Assembly: GCA_021396245.1 (NCBI GenBank)
Contig: WNYE01000033.1
Location: forward strand, 248,001-312,000
Direction: 5' to 3'
Length of the DNA stretch: 64,000 nt
Origin: Sporothrix humicola
Taxonomy: Eukaryota > Ascomycota > Sordariomycetes > Ophiostomatales > Ophiostomataceae
Shown in pieces: positions 1 through 10,198 of this stretch (the stretch's first letter is position 1; each line of letters starts with the position of its first letter). The position numbers and the translations under genes are program-made. Under the pieces are notes generated by a model. It saw nothing but the letters and a program-made list of their open reading frames with translations, did no database searches and was not told where the DNA came from.

Positions 1-1063
1 CGAACCCGCGCTCCAGGGTGTCAATGTACTTTTCGTAGATGGGGCTGTTGTCAGCGGACGCCGCCCGCACGACTGTCCGCTTCAAGTACGCCAGCTGGGC
101 ATGTTCGGCGGTCGCCTGCCACGCCGGCGAGGCCACCAGGGTCGCCCGGCCGTCTTCGCTGTGGATGTTTTCCCTCCCGAGCCGCATCATGCTCCCAAAC
201 GGGCCGCGCAGCAGCTCGGGCGTCCATGCTTCCGTGATTGTGCGGATGCCCCTGAGTAAAAAAACCCAGTCGGCCGCGCGTGTCGACTCGGACGCCACCA
301 GAAAGATGTCGCCCGGCTGCCGCGGACACGCCCAGGCGTACATGAACGTCAGGTTGGCCGAGATAAAAATGGCCGAGCAGTTGGCCGCCGAGGCGTGACG
401 GAGGGCGACGGCTGTTTCCCTTAGGGCGATGCTGTGTTCGAGATGGGCCCGCTCCAAATGTTGTCGCTTCGAGTCGGCGTCCGCCGCAAACATGGCCATG
501 TGCAGCGCCGACAGAGCAAAGATGCTCCGCAGGACAAAGTCGTGCCGGAAGCCCTCGCGCGGCGCATTGAGCTTCCAGACGTAGCGCAACACGGGATCGC
601 TCGACAGCGTCAGGCACGTCAGGGTGCTGTAGTTGTGCAGCAGCTCGAGGTGGACGAGCTGGAGGGGTGTTGTCCCTGTGTCTGGGCTGGATAACGGCGT
701 GGCGGCCGTTGACTGTGTCGACTGTCGTGTCCGACTCGGGGAGGCTGCCGAGACTGTGTCCGTCGGCCGTTTCCGTCCTGTCGGCAGTGTCGTCGTTGTC
801 GTCCCCTCCTTTAGAAAATCACACTCGACGCCGTGTTTTGCACAATTGGCGCATCCCGGCCGAGACTCGTCGCACTGGACGTGGGTGGTGAGCGAGGAAA
901 CCGAGAACGATGGAAGCGAGAGGCGACCTACTTTTATCTTTCGTCTCTTGCAAATGGCACATCCGAGCCGGCTCTTGAAGTGGCGGCGTTTGCGCGATTG
1001 CTGGAGGGAAACAGAGGCGGCTGACGTGCTCGCCGGCAACGTTGTTATTTGTGAGAGGTCCAT
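1..1063 (-). CDS. Zn2Cys6 transcription factor, UPC2-like (3' end outside window)
   Basis: A fungal binuclear-cluster DNA-binding regulator. It is read from two exons: exon 1 is 1063-932 and exon 2 runs from 874 to the left edge, with a 57-nt GTAGGT..CAG intron between them. Splicing joins K44 to C45 and completes the zinc cluster at C35, C38, C45, C52, C55 and C62 (C-x2-C-x6-C-x6-C-x2-C-x6-C), preceded by a basic stretch (RKRRHFKSR). A Ser/Thr/Pro linker follows, then the helical region starting near LELLHNYSTLTCLTLSSDP, typical of sterol-uptake-control (UPC2-type) proteins. About 335 codons are visible without a stop; the C-terminus lies outside. It is divergent from the Clr5 gene, sharing a 437-bp promoter region. 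Without the first exon the cluster would lack two of its cysteines. The target genes cannot be told from this sequence. Confidence 0.88.
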   Translation of the reverse strand, partial: MDLSQITTLPASTSAASVSLQQSRKRRHFKSRLGCAICKRRKIKVGRLSLPSFSVSSLTTHVQCDESRPGCANCAKHGVECDFLKEGTTTTTLPTGRKRPTDTVSAASPSRTRQSTQSTAATPLSSPDTGTTPLQLVHLELLHNYSTLTCLTLSSDPVLRYVWKLNAPREGFRHDFVLRSIFALSALHMAMFAADADSKRQHLERAHLEHSIALRETAVALRHASAANCSAIFISANLTFMYAWACPRQPGDIFLVASESTRAADWVFLLRGIRTITEAWTPELLRGPFGSMMRLGRENIHSEDGRATLVASPAWQATAEHAQLAYLKRTVVRAASADNSPIYEKYIDTLERGF

Positions 1064-1500
1064 GGTGAGATGTGGGTGTTGAAAGTCGATGTTCACCTCG
1101 GGAGGATCTCGGGTTAAGAGGAATCCGAGAGACAGGTGAGAGATGTGGTAGAAAATACACGCTAGGCTGCCGAATTTCTCGCATTGACAAGACGCGACAG
1201 CGTGGGCACTGTTCTGACAGTGGTTTGGCAGCGTCCAGACTTGTGCCCTGCTATCCCCGAAAATAGCGCCTCGTAGCGCCTCGTAGCGCGCATTGACCCC
1301 TGTAAGAAGTCTCCGGCGCGTGAGACTGACTCGCTGTAACCCGGCGTAGGGCAGCCTCAGCAGTGTTTGTAATCAAACAGCCCAGCCCTTCGTCCTTTGT
1401 TCTCCCAAAGGATCACTCTCTTCTTTTCATTTCTCTTTTCATTTCTTTCCTTTCTGCAACACGCATTTTGTCACGTTCACTCATTACTTTCTCACAAACA
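1064..1500. promoter_or_regulatory. Divergent promoter region between Zn2Cys6 regulator and Clr5 gene
   Basis: This 437-bp stretch separates two divergent starts and holds no convincing gene. A 10-bp unit (AGCGCCTCGT) is repeated in tandem near 1265-1288. The last 130 bases before the Clr5 ATG are strongly pyrimidine-rich with TTTCATTTCTCTTTTCATTT-like runs, as is usual for a fungal leader. Confidence 0.5.
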
Positions 1501-3468
1501 ATGAAAGCACCAATATTAGCACCGCGGCCAGACGTGGCGGCGGCCATGTCGACAACAATGCCAGTGTCAACAACAACAAAAGCGGCTATCGCCGCTGCTT
1601 CGAGTACGACAGCGACAACGACAACGACAACGGCTGCCGCCGTTGTCTCTTCCGCCAACACAACGCACACCGACGCCGAGTGGTCGGCCGCGTACCCCGA
1701 GATCGAGCGGCTGTACGTGCGCGAGCGGCGCAAGCTGCGGCACGTCATGCAGTACATGGAGAAGGAGCACAACTTTGCGGCGACGGTGCAAATGTACAAG
1801 AAGCGGTTTGCCAAGTGGGGGTTCCAGAAGAATGCAAGACGGCGGCCAAGGGTGGCGACGGCCACGGGGTCGGGGATCTATGGGGTGTCTGGAGGCCGCA
1901 AAAAGGTGATGCCCGGCCTGGAGCACAGCGACGTCGACGTCTCCGTCTACCTGTCGGTGGCGAGGGGTCCTACTCTCGGTCCGCAGGACACTCTCCTCCT
2001 GTTGCTCCTCACGAGCGTAAAAACGTGGAGCGTCTCCTTTTTTGAGCGGCCGATGCCGCACGTTGCATACTTGCAAGGCCACGGCCCGTCGTCGCCCATG
2101 TACTCGTCGACGCCGCTGTCGTCGTGGACGGCGAAGCGAATGGAGGAGGAGGGGCCGGTGATGGGGGTGATAGAGGCGCCAGAGGATTTCTTCTCAGAGC
2201 CGTTCGCGGCGTCGAGTTCGAGTTCGACTTCATCAACACGAACATCTTCGTCGTCGTCGTCTCCGCCTTCGGCGTCGATGCCTCCTCGACCACGCCCCGC
2301 CAAAGTCAAGGAAATCAGCTTTGCTTTCAAACTGGTCATTGACCTGCTGGAACGCGGCCGCGGCGACCTGGCCGGGCGGATGGCGCGAAAGGCGTTCCTC
2401 CTCGTGGAAGACATGCTCGAGAACCTGGCCGCGCCTGCCTTGGTCTGGAATTTACTCGAAATCATGCACCACATGGTGTCGGTCAACCAGGTCCGTCTGT
2501 TCCACATGCTGCTGGCGCACGTCATAGCCCTCGTCAACAACCAGCCGCATCTGGCCGGCAACCATCCCCTGCTGGCCCTACTACACAGTCTACGGGGCGT
2601 CGTGTCGTCGGCAGAGGCGTCTTCGTCGACAGCAGGAGATTCAAAACTACAAAACCTGCTGGCCCAGGCCTGGACGCTCAACGCCGAAATCCTGTTCTCC
2701 AACTTCCACCCCAACCTCTTCCACCTGTACTGCTGCATCCTCTGGGAATCGTGCAGCATCGGACCCCCCGCGGCGCTTGTCGGCTCCGTCGGGCAGTGGT
2801 TTCGCACCATTGACGCCGTGCAAATGTCCGGCAACCGCATCACCCTGCCAACCGAGATATCGGTCCCGTCACAGGCGCTGCCCCAACAGCCGCCGGCCGA
2901 CTATGCCCGCCTGCACGCCAGCAGTCTGGCCGCTTTGCGTGCCTACGGCGATGCGATTTTGCGAGACGGCGGATCGGGCTTCCAAGGAGATACTGCTTTG
3001 TTGTTACGAATGCTGGCCGGCTTGACGACCGCCAAAATCCTCCAAGGAATGCCCGACACGACGTCCGTCGTCGTCGACTTCGCCGGCCGGCCCGACGAGA
3101 ACTGGGAGCTGGCCAACATGCCGCGCATCCACCTGGGCAACGTGGCCTGCGTGATTCGGACGCTCGTGGACATTGACGCCGCCAAGCGGGGCGTGCCTCC
3201 GCCGAAAGCGCCCCCCGCCGACATCTCGCCCGAAGCGCAGGCAGCCGCCGCGTACCACGACATGAGCTTTGTGGAGCAGGTCCGGGCGGTAGTTGATCTC
3301 AGAACACAGTCGGACGGCGCGACGGACCCGCAGGTCATTCAGGAAATGTGGCTGCTGCAGGACGCGCTGGGCGCGGCGGGTGACCCTGCAGAAGCTAAGC
3401 GGGTGGAAAAGGACACGTACGCGCGGATCGAGCAGTACGTCGACGACATACCCGTGGATGCAGTCTGA
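1501..3468 (+). CDS. Clr5-domain protein
   Basis: A 655-residue protein. The ATG at 1501 is the first in-frame ATG after a long C/T-rich leader; the open frame extends further upstream only through a GTG. Residues about 1-57 are Thr/Ala-rich low complexity. Residues about 58-111 form a Clr5 domain (W-x3-YPEIERLY, then RRKLRHVMQYM and the YKKRFAKWGF ending), a small fungal domain named after a cellulose-degradation regulator. A Ser-rich linker (around 235-265) follows, then a long helical region with Leu/Ala-rich repeats that resembles TPR-like helices. Many fungal proteins with this layout exist and their targets are unknown. A short tandem repeat begins just after the stop. The Clr5 assignment is firm; a regulatory role is inferred from the family. 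Confidence 0.85.
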   Translation: MKAPILAPRPDVAAAMSTTMPVSTTTKAAIAAASSTTATTTTTTAAAVVSSANTTHTDAEWSAAYPEIERLYVRERRKLRHVMQYMEKEHNFAATVQMYKKRFAKWGFQKNARRRPRVATATGSGIYGVSGGRKKVMPGLEHSDVDVSVYLSVARGPTLGPQDTLLLLLLTSVKTWSVSFFERPMPHVAYLQGHGPSSPMYSSTPLSSWTAKRMEEEGPVMGVIEAPEDFFSEPFAASSSSSTSSTRTSSSSSSPPSASMPPRPRPAKVKEISFAFKLVIDLLERGRGDLAGRMARKAFLLVEDMLENLAAPALVWNLLEIMHHMVSVNQVRLFHMLLAHVIALVNNQPHLAGNHPLLALLHSLRGVVSSAEASSSTAGDSKLQNLLAQAWTLNAEILFSNFHPNLFHLYCCILWESCSIGPPAALVGSVGQWFRTIDAVQMSGNRITLPTEISVPSQALPQQPPADYARLHASSLAALRAYGDAILRDGGSGFQGDTALLLRMLAGLTTAKILQGMPDTTSVVVDFAGRPDENWELANMPRIHLGNVACVIRTLVDIDAAKRGVPPPKAPPADISPEAQAAAAYHDMSFVEQVRAVVDLRTQSDGATDPQVIQEMWLLQDALGAAGDPAEAKRVEKDTYARIEQYVDDIPVDAV

Positions 3469-3477
3469 GCGTCAAGA

Positions 3478-3548
3478 CGAGCGGAGCGAGGATCAAAAAG
3501 TGAGCGGAGCAAGGATAAGAAAGCGAGCGAAGCGAGGACAAAAAAAAG
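3478..3548. repeat. Three tandem copies of a 23-25 bp unit in the Clr5 3' flank
   Basis: Imperfect units begin at 3478, 3501 and 3524. Each has the form CGAGCGGAGCGAGGA followed by an A-rich tail. The array starts ten bases after the stop codon of the Clr5 gene, so it would lie in the 3' untranslated region. Confidence 0.7.
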
Positions 3549-3736
3549 AAAGGAATGTATTAATACCATGTTTATGACTCTATGAATCTAACTAGCGATA
3601 ATGGACGATGATGATCAACTACAGGAAATCAAACAAAAGAAAGGAGAAGAGAAGAGAGAGAGAGGGAAGATGATTACAAGGTGGCTATCTACTGATTACT
3701 GTCTATCACTCCACCAACTTGACACTCTGACTGCGT

Positions 3737-5512
3737 TTAGGCCACCGCCATGGCTGCGTCGCCGGCACCCTTGGGCAGCCGCCGCATGGGAATGGCAAAC
3801 GAGATGGCAAAGGCTGCGCCGCAGAACGCAATGCCCACGGCAAAGGCGGCCTTAAGCGCCTGCATGTAGGCAGCCAGCACGCCCGGCAGCACGTCCGGCG
3901 GGAACACGTCGCGCAGCTGCGACGCGCCCGTCAAAATCACAAGAGCGGGGTCGACGCCGGGTGCTTCCGAGGGCAGGACGGCCAGCAGGCGGTTGACAAA
4001 CGCGGACTGGCCAATGGACGTGCTGAAAGCGCCGCCGATCGTCTGGAAGACTAACAAATTGGCAGTGACGGCGGCAATGTCCTCGGCGGACACATAGGCC
4101 TGGCAGATGCTGAGGCCGTGCATGATGCCAAAGGCCATGCTGGCGCCCGTGAACAGCTGGTAGCCGACCCACTTGCCGGTGGACGTGTCCTGGTTCCACG
4201 TATAGATCAGGCCGATGCCGACGGTCGACAGCGCGGAGCCGACCATCATGACCTGCTGCGGACGGCCGGTCATGGTGACGACGGCGCCGCCGGCGAGGGC
4301 GAAAACGGTGGCGGTGCCGACCAAGGGGAGGTTGTCCACTCCAGAACCGATGGGGCTGGCGCCGCGGATGCTCTGAAAGTAGAGGGGCAGGTAGTACAAG
4401 AGGACAACGTACGAGCCCATGAAGAAGAACTGGAAGGGCGCGGTGGCCCAGAGCGAGCGCTGCCGGAAGAGACGCGGGACCAGCATGGCGTACTCGCCCA
4501 GGTAAATCTCCCAGGCGACGAGCACCGCGACCATCAGCACGAACCCCACTAACAAACCGATGACGACGCTGCTCTTCCACGGGTGCGAGTTGCCGCCGTA
4601 CTGTAGGGCGAGAATGAGCGAAACAATGGCGCCCATGGCCAGCGCGATGCCGACGGGGTCAATGTGCCACAGCTTCTGGCGCCACGTCGCCGCCTTGATG
4701 GCGGCCGTCTTTGTCTCGGGCAGATTGAAAAAGAAGAGCACGACGACGGCGGCCACACCGCCGAGCGGCAGGTTGATGTAAAAGCACCACCGCCACGAGA
4801 CATTGTCCGTAAACGCGCCGCCAATCAGGGGGCCCAGCACGGCCGCCACCGCGTACGTCGCGCCAATGATGCCCATCATCATGGGCCGCTGGGGCGGGGG
4901 CACTGTGAGGGCGACAATGCTCGTGCCGCCCACCGACAGGCCGGCGCCGCCAAGGCCAGCGAGAGCCCGGCCCACGACGAGTGCTGTTGAGCTCGGTGCC
5001 ACCGCACAGACAAGACTGCCCACCTCGAAAATGAGCATGCTTCCCAGGAACGACCATTTGAGGTTGTAGTACTTGTAAATCTTGCCGGCCGACGCCTGCG
5101 CCGCGCCAAACGTCATGAAATACGCCGCCGCATACCACGACACGTCGTTGAGCCCGTGGAACTCGTCCGTGATCTTGGGGATCGCCGTGCCCACAATCGT
5201 CTGGTCGAGCGCAATCAGGAACACGGCCACAATCGACGCGCTGACGAGCAGGGCCATCTTGAAGCCCTTGGGGTATTCCGAGTAGTCGGGCTCAGAAGAG
5301 TCAGGAGAAGCAGCCTCGACGTCGCCCTTGTCTTTGTCGTCATCCTTGATGCCCTTGTTGCCATCCTTGTTGTCATCTGCCTTGTCGACAGTCTTGTCCA
5401 TCTCGTCGCTGGCAACACTGGGATTGCGGACATCCTTGTCGTCAACGACATCAGCGGCCGTGTCGACGTCGGTCGTCGAGTTGGCCTTGTCGGCGTGGTC
5501 AGTGTCGGTCAT
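3737..5512 (-). CDS. MFS drug-type transporter (DHA2 family, about 14 TM)
   Basis: A 591-residue plasma-membrane proton antiporter of the DHA2 type (TRI12/GliA/ToxA relatives), expected to export small toxic molecules or secondary metabolites. The first ~85 residues are an unusual Asp/Lys-rich cytosolic tail. Membrane segments begin at [19 protein letters not shown] and include the family signature [11 protein letters not shown], the [12 protein letters not shown] motif of helix 2, [17 protein letters not shown], and the motif-C-like [20 protein letters not shown]. About 14 hydrophobic segments can be counted. It is a single uninterrupted exon, although homologues usually carry several introns. 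It is convergent with the Clr5 gene. Its substrate is unknown; no biosynthetic core enzyme lies next to it. Confidence 0.93.
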   Translation of the reverse strand: MTDTDHADKANSTTDVDTAADVVDDKDVRNPSVASDEMDKTVDKADDNKDGNKGIKDDDKDKGDVEAASPDSSEPDYSEYPKGFKMALLVSASIVAVFLIALDQTIVGTAIPKITDEFHGLNDVSWYAAAYFMTFGAAQASAGKIYKYYNLKWSFLGSMLIFEVGSLVCAVAPSSTALVVGRALAGLGGAGLSVGGTSIVALTVPPPQRPMMMGIIGATYAVAAVLGPLIGGAFTDNVSWRWCFYINLPLGGVAAVVVLFFFNLPETKTAAIKAATWRQKLWHIDPVGIALAMGAIVSLILALQYGGNSHPWKSSVVIGLLVGFVLMVAVLVAWEIYLGEYAMLVPRLFRQRSLWATAPFQFFFMGSYVVLLYYLPLYFQSIRGASPIGSGVDNLPLVGTATVFALAGGAVVTMTGRPQQVMMVGSALSTVGIGLIYTWNQDTSTGKWVGYQLFTGASMAFGIMHGLSICQAYVSAEDIAAVTANLLVFQTIGGAFSTSIGQSAFVNRLLAVLPSEAPGVDPALVILTGASQLRDVFPPDVLPGVLAAYMQALKAAFAVGIAFCGAAFAISFAIPMRRLPKGAGDAAMAVA

Positions 5513-7097
5513 TGTGGGCGTTGTTGTCGGTCAATGATGAGGTCGATTAAGATGTCGAGATTGATGAGGTTGAGATCACCGCATTGGTCTTGATCAGAAA
5601 GGAGTGTCGTCAAAGGAGTGTCGAAGGAGTGTCGGCCATTGTGATATATATTGCGTGGAAAAGGGAAATGACAAGGGACGACATTAAAAAGATGACAACA
5701 CGGACTTGCCAGCAGAGTCCGTGTCGCAAACTTTGGGAAATGGAGATAAGCAATCCTTCGCGGGCCAAGTCAGAAAGTCAGAAGTCAGAAATCCCATAGT
5801 GAAACCCCATACCCAGTCGGAGAATCCCACAGTCGAACCATCCACGGACTCATCCACGGACTCATCCACGGACACATGTAGAGTCCAGAGTACTGAACAC
5901 ACAATCAAAGCAGACCCTTTGATTTTTGAGACCATGGAGAGAAAGTCTCCGACAAAGAAGAGCTTTGCTGGGAAAGGGCATCGTGAATTGAGTTTACGGA
6001 CGAACAATTTGACCTTCGGCGAGAAAGCACTGTTCAAAACAAGCATAAATAGACGTGCCTGCCGAGTAAGACGCGAGTTCAGACCGAGAGAAGGTTCTCG
6101 CATGTTGTTTTCGTCCCCTTTTCTTTCCATTTAATCAGACGGTTGCCCACCCCTTTCTCAGGAACTTTTTTCGACGTCGTCAGTGGACTGGTTGGGCGTC
6201 CAGTGGGACTTATCCCCGACGCATTGTTGTTGTAAACGGCAGGAACTTTTGACTTACACGGTGGGCCAATCAGAGATCACCAAAAAGTTCCTGGAGCTAA
6301 AAGCGATCCTTTTTGTGGGACCACCCTGTCAGTGTCAGACTGCCAGGGTTCTGCTGACTACGGGGACTGGGGACCGCCCGAGCCTTTGTTGTCATCAACT
6401 GAGGCTCATCCCATTCCCATCCCGGACAAATAAGACAGCCCGTCTGTCAGAAGTCTAATAACACGAAGGAGGAACTTTTTTGACGATTCTGGCCAATAGC
6501 ACTTCAGAATCACTTACAACTCTTCAAAAGTCACCGTGCAAATGAGGCAAGGTGGAAAAGTGCCACAAGTTCTAGGAACTTTTTGAAAAGGTCTTGGCTA
6601 CTGAGTTTACTGGTACGTCGTAGATCGAGGCTGAAAAAGTGCCGGAGCGGACGGTCTAGAAGTTCTCAAAGTTCTTGCCTTTCCCAACGTCTCGCCCTCT
6701 CTCATTTGTCCACTTCCGTACAAGGCTGCCTGAAAAGTGCCACAAGTTCCCAGATCCCAAGTCCCCTAGCCACAATATCGAAGCTTGTGGAAGACGATCT
6801 TTTCTTTTTTGTTCCTTTTTCGTCTTTTTCGACTTCATTTTGCCATTTCTAAGCCCTTTGCTGGCGCCATCTTGCTATCGTTGACGGAAATGGATTATTC
6901 ATGGAGAAAGTAGTCGGTCTGTCGGGGCGGTAAGGCTGCCCGAGAGGAGGGTTTGTTGGTTAATAAAAGTCGATGCTGTCGACACCTTCAAGTGATTCCA
7001 AACAATGCAACCGTCTCTACCATTCAGTCATCATCACCATCATATCTCAGCCTTGTGATACATACCGAACCAAAATACTACCACCCCACACACTACC
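5513..7097. promoter_or_regulatory. 1.6-kb divergent intergenic region with repeated AGGAACTTTT elements
   Basis: No gene is supported here. The stretch separates the DHA2 transporter and the short-chain dehydrogenase, which are divergent. Three tandem 12-bp units (CATCCACGGACT type) lie at about 5839-5875. A CCAAT box sits near 6266. Between 6160 and 6750 the motif AGGAACTTTT occurs five times (one inverted) and AAAAGTGCC occurs three times. The density suggests a regulatory block or the remains of a repeat. Confidence 0.5.
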
Positions 7098-8120
7098 ATG
7101 TCATCTCTCCTCGAAAAAGACGCGGCCAGCCAGGCCAGCCCGCTCTTCAATGCACGGCGTCAGCTGTTCCACAGCGTGCCCCCGATCCCCTCAGACATCC
7201 GACTGGACGGCAAGACAGTGCTGGTGACGGGCGCCAACGTTGGACTTGGTCTGGCAGCCTCGCGTCACTTTCTGGAGCTGGGAGCTGCACGACTCGTCAT
7301 GGCCGTCCGGACAGTCGCCAAAGGAGAGGTTGAGGCGGCCAAGCTGAGACGCGACTTTCCCAAGGCGCAGATTGACGTGTGGGCCTTGGATCTGGAAAAG
7401 CCCGAGTCGTCAGTGCGCCCATTCGCTGAACGCTGTGTCCGCGAGCTCGGCCGCCTCCACGTCGCCGTGCTTAATGCCGGCCTCGGCAAGCACGTCTTTG
7501 AGCGCATGGCCGAGGGCCACAAGCGGGAGACCACGCTGCAGGTCAACTACCTGTCGACGGCCCTGCTGGCGTTGCTCTTGCTCCCCGTGTTGAAGGCACC
7601 GCCCGGCAGCGAGGCTGGCCGCCTCACGCTCATCACGTCAGACTCGGCCCTCGGCGTCGGTCTTCCAGCGGCGGCATCGTCCTCCTCGATCCTCGACTCT
7701 CTCGACGACCCCGCCACATTTGACGGCTACCCGCAATACTGCTACTCGAAGCTGCTGGTCAACATGTTTGTAGCCAAGCTGGCCGAGATGGTGCCGGCCT
7801 CCGCGGTCATCATCAACACCAGCAATCCCGGCGCCACAAAGGGCACATCCTTTTTGAGCGGCCTCGACTCGTGGGTCTTGAAGCTCATCTTCAACACCAT
7901 CTTTTCCATCCTCGGCCGCAAGCCGCAGGACGCGGCACGCAACTATGTGCACTCGTCGCTTGTTCTCGGGCCCGAGAGCCACGGCTCGTTTACGGACTGG
8001 AAAATCCGGTGCTGGCCGGTCGTCATGTACGGCGACAAGGGGAGGGAGTTGGGCGACCAGTTGTGGGTCGAGACTCTCAAGGAGCTGGGGCTAACGGGAG
8101 ATGTTGTCAAGTTGGAGTAG
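7098..8120 (+). CDS. Short-chain dehydrogenase/reductase
   Basis: A 340-residue NAD(P)-dependent oxidoreductase of the SDR superfamily, retinol-dehydrogenase/WW-oxidoreductase-like. The Rossmann motif TGANVGLG is at residues 44-51, the structural motif NAG at about 125-127, and the catalytic Y-x3-K (YCYSK) near 214-218; a Ser-rich loop lies just before it. The C-terminal ~100 residues are longer than in minimal SDRs, as common in fungal members. The ATG follows an A-rich leader and nothing upstream in frame is better. It is convergent with the antiporter (113 bp apart). The substrate is unknown. Its promoter region contains the repeated AGGAACTTTT elements. Confidence 0.92.
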   Translation: MSSLLEKDAASQASPLFNARRQLFHSVPPIPSDIRLDGKTVLVTGANVGLGLAASRHFLELGAARLVMAVRTVAKGEVEAAKLRRDFPKAQIDVWALDLEKPESSVRPFAERCVRELGRLHVAVLNAGLGKHVFERMAEGHKRETTLQVNYLSTALLALLLLPVLKAPPGSEAGRLTLITSDSALGVGLPAAASSSSILDSLDDPATFDGYPQYCYSKLLVNMFVAKLAEMVPASAVIINTSNPGATKGTSFLSGLDSWVLKLIFNTIFSILGRKPQDAARNYVHSSLVLGPESHGSFTDWKIRCWPVVMYGDKGRELGDQLWVETLKELGLTGDVVKLE

Positions 8121-8233
8121 TCTATTGTCGTATTCTGTCTTTCTCTTGTCATATTTTTGTATGCATATGTATTCTAGCATTTCTTTGGTCGTAATCATAA
8201 TACCCATTGCCTTTCTTAACCCTGCCTTACACG

Positions 8234-9910
8234 TCACACCTGCACACCCCACACGCCCAGCGGATGCCGCGACGACTCGTCCTGGCCGGCCGAGAGGCGC
8301 TTGACTCTGCGGACCAGAATACCGACCGACAATGGGCCCACAATGGTGCACAGCACAATGGCCCACGTAACAATCAGAAACACGTCTGACTGCGCCGAGT
8401 CGCCTCCTTCTTTCTCAAACACGCCATTTGTCGACGCCACGGCCGATATCAGAAAGCCAATCTCGCCGCGGGGGACCATGGCCAAGCCCAGGATGGCGGC
8501 CGGGTAGAGGGAGAAAGGGGTGGCTGCTGGTGAGGCGTGGCGGGCGGGGGAGGACGTAGTCGGAGACGGAGTCGATGTCGATGGAGAGGAAGACGTCTGC
8601 TCGGCTGGTGTTGCTGGCCCTGATGCATCGACAACAACGCCGCTTGTCGTCTGGCCACTACTCTTGGCCGTCTTTGACTTTTTCTCGTCCTTCCTCTCGT
8701 CCATCTTCTCCCTCTCCTTCTCGGTCTTGTCCTGGCAGGTCTTGCCCTTGATCTTTTGGCCGAGGAGTCGCAGTTTCGAGGAGGCCAGTCTCGACTTTAT
8801 TTTGTCCGCCAACCCAAAGGTTGGCACCCGCAACAACCACGCGCCGCACACCACCTTGGCCAGCCCCATCAGCACGCCGTACACAATGCCCTTCCACATG
8901 ATCGGACCGGAGAACATGCGCGTGATCGGGATCGAGAAGCCGACCGACGCGAAAAAGTAGGGCGTCAGGATCCAGCGGAGGGCGGGCTGGTAGTACTCTT
9001 CAAAGACGGTGACTGGACTGAAGTGGCTCTGGCCCTCCACCGCTGGCCGGGCGTCCCACCAGCTCAGCACAGCCCCCGCAATGTAGGCGGCAAACAAATT
9101 GGACGTGCCGGCGTAGGTGGCGCCCGTGACGAGGCCCACAAGCAAGGCTATCGAAATGACAAGCTTTGTCTGGCGGCGGTGCAGCAGGTCGCCGACAGGC
9201 GTGCGCGGCTGGGCCCAGCTGGCGTTGTTCACGACTCCCCTCAACGGCTTGACGACCCACCGACACACGGCAAACGACACGACGGCGAAAGCAATCGACA
9301 CGAGCACGGGGCGGACGATTGTGACGGCCGAGAAGGAGGTGTCCTCGCCGTCGCCGTCTGCCGACCCCAAATTTGAAATCACCTGCACCATGACCAAACC
9401 CACGACGTCGTCGAGCATCGCCGCGCTCGTCAGCACGACACCGAGTCTGGTCGTGCTCAACCCACAAGACCGCAGGACGGTAAACGTCGTCCCCAGACTC
9501 GTCGAACAGAGCGCCGCTCCGGCCGCAAAGCATTCAAGGTACGAAGCGCCCGTCATGGGCCTCAACAGAAAACTCAGCGCAATCGGCGCGCCAATGCCGG
9601 TGGCGGCGACGCTGGCCGACCGCCACACATTGGCCCGGACGGCCGGCAGCGATGTCGACAGGCCGCCTTCAAACACGAGCAGAATCAGGCCCAAGTAGCC
9701 CAGCTGCACAAACGTGTCCTGCGACTCGACCGACAGCAGTTTGAGAGCAGGCGCGCCCCAGGCGACGCCCACCAGGATCTGGCCGACGAGGCCGCAGTAC
9801 ACCAGCCGGTCCAGCGCCCAGTTGGCGACGTGCAGGAGCAGCAGAAACGACGTCTGCACCAGGATCTGCTCAATCGACGGCTCGTGATACGGGAGGGAGG
9901 CGGCGGACAT
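8234..9910 (-). CDS. Cation/proton antiporter (Na+/H+ exchanger family, CPA2-like)
   Basis: A 558-residue polytopic membrane protein. The start is the ATG at 9910 (MSAASLPYHEP); the frame extends upstream only from a TTG. Hydrophobic segments begin around residue 18. GQILVGVAWG, LGLILLVFEGGL and the TSAAMLDDVVGLVMVQV segment with its paired aspartates match the ion-binding core of the Na_H_Exchanger family. Between transmembrane blocks, roughly residues 385-470, sits a long charged then Ser/Thr/Pro-rich cytosolic insert (KEREKMDERKDEKKSK). The last helices resume with ILGLAMVPRGEIGFLISAVA, which is highly conserved in this family. It probably exchanges Na+ or K+ for H+. No intron is seen. Confidence 0.92.
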   Translation of the reverse strand: MSAASLPYHEPSIEQILVQTSFLLLLHVANWALDRLVYCGLVGQILVGVAWGAPALKLLSVESQDTFVQLGYLGLILLVFEGGLSTSLPAVRANVWRSASVAATGIGAPIALSFLLRPMTGASYLECFAAGAALCSTSLGTTFTVLRSCGLSTTRLGVVLTSAAMLDDVVGLVMVQVISNLGSADGDGEDTSFSAVTIVRPVLVSIAFAVVSFAVCRWVVKPLRGVVNNASWAQPRTPVGDLLHRRQTKLVISIALLVGLVTGATYAGTSNLFAAYIAGAVLSWWDARPAVEGQSHFSPVTVFEEYYQPALRWILTPYFFASVGFSIPITRMFSGPIMWKGIVYGVLMGLAKVVCGAWLLRVPTFGLADKIKSRLASSKLRLLGQKIKGKTCQDKTEKEREKMDERKDEKKSKTAKSSGQTTSGVVVDASGPATPAEQTSSSPSTSTPSPTTSSPARHASPAATPFSLYPAAILGLAMVPRGEIGFLISAVASTNGVFEKEGGDSAQSDVFLIVTWAIVLCTIVGPLSVGILVRRVKRLSAGQDESSRHPLGVWGVQV

Positions 9911-10198
9911 GGTGGTGATTATGATGATGAAAATGAATTGAAGAATGAGTCGCTGCAAGACAGCGGATGACGTTAATATTCAAGAGTCTAGGGCTTATCG
10001 CCGAGAACGATTAGTGGCTGCCTGTCCGCTAAGCCGCTAACCAAGACATCAACATCCACTACAAATTATCGCCAAGCAGAGACGGAGAGAAGGACATCCA
10101 CGACCAAGCCTGGGCGATGCTGTGTGTGGGAAATACCAAAGAAAAATGCCAAATGCGAAAAAAGAGAATGAGGAAAAACAAAAAGAAACATGCTTCCG

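Noticed and set aside
3737..5512. Secondary-metabolite cluster around the DHA2 transporter
   Set aside because: No polyketide synthase, peptide synthetase, terpene cyclase or similar core enzyme is present in the window.
8520..8960. Plus-strand frame over the antiporter linker
   Set aside because: It is a shadow of the charged, Ser/Thr/Pro-rich insert of the antiporter on the other strand.
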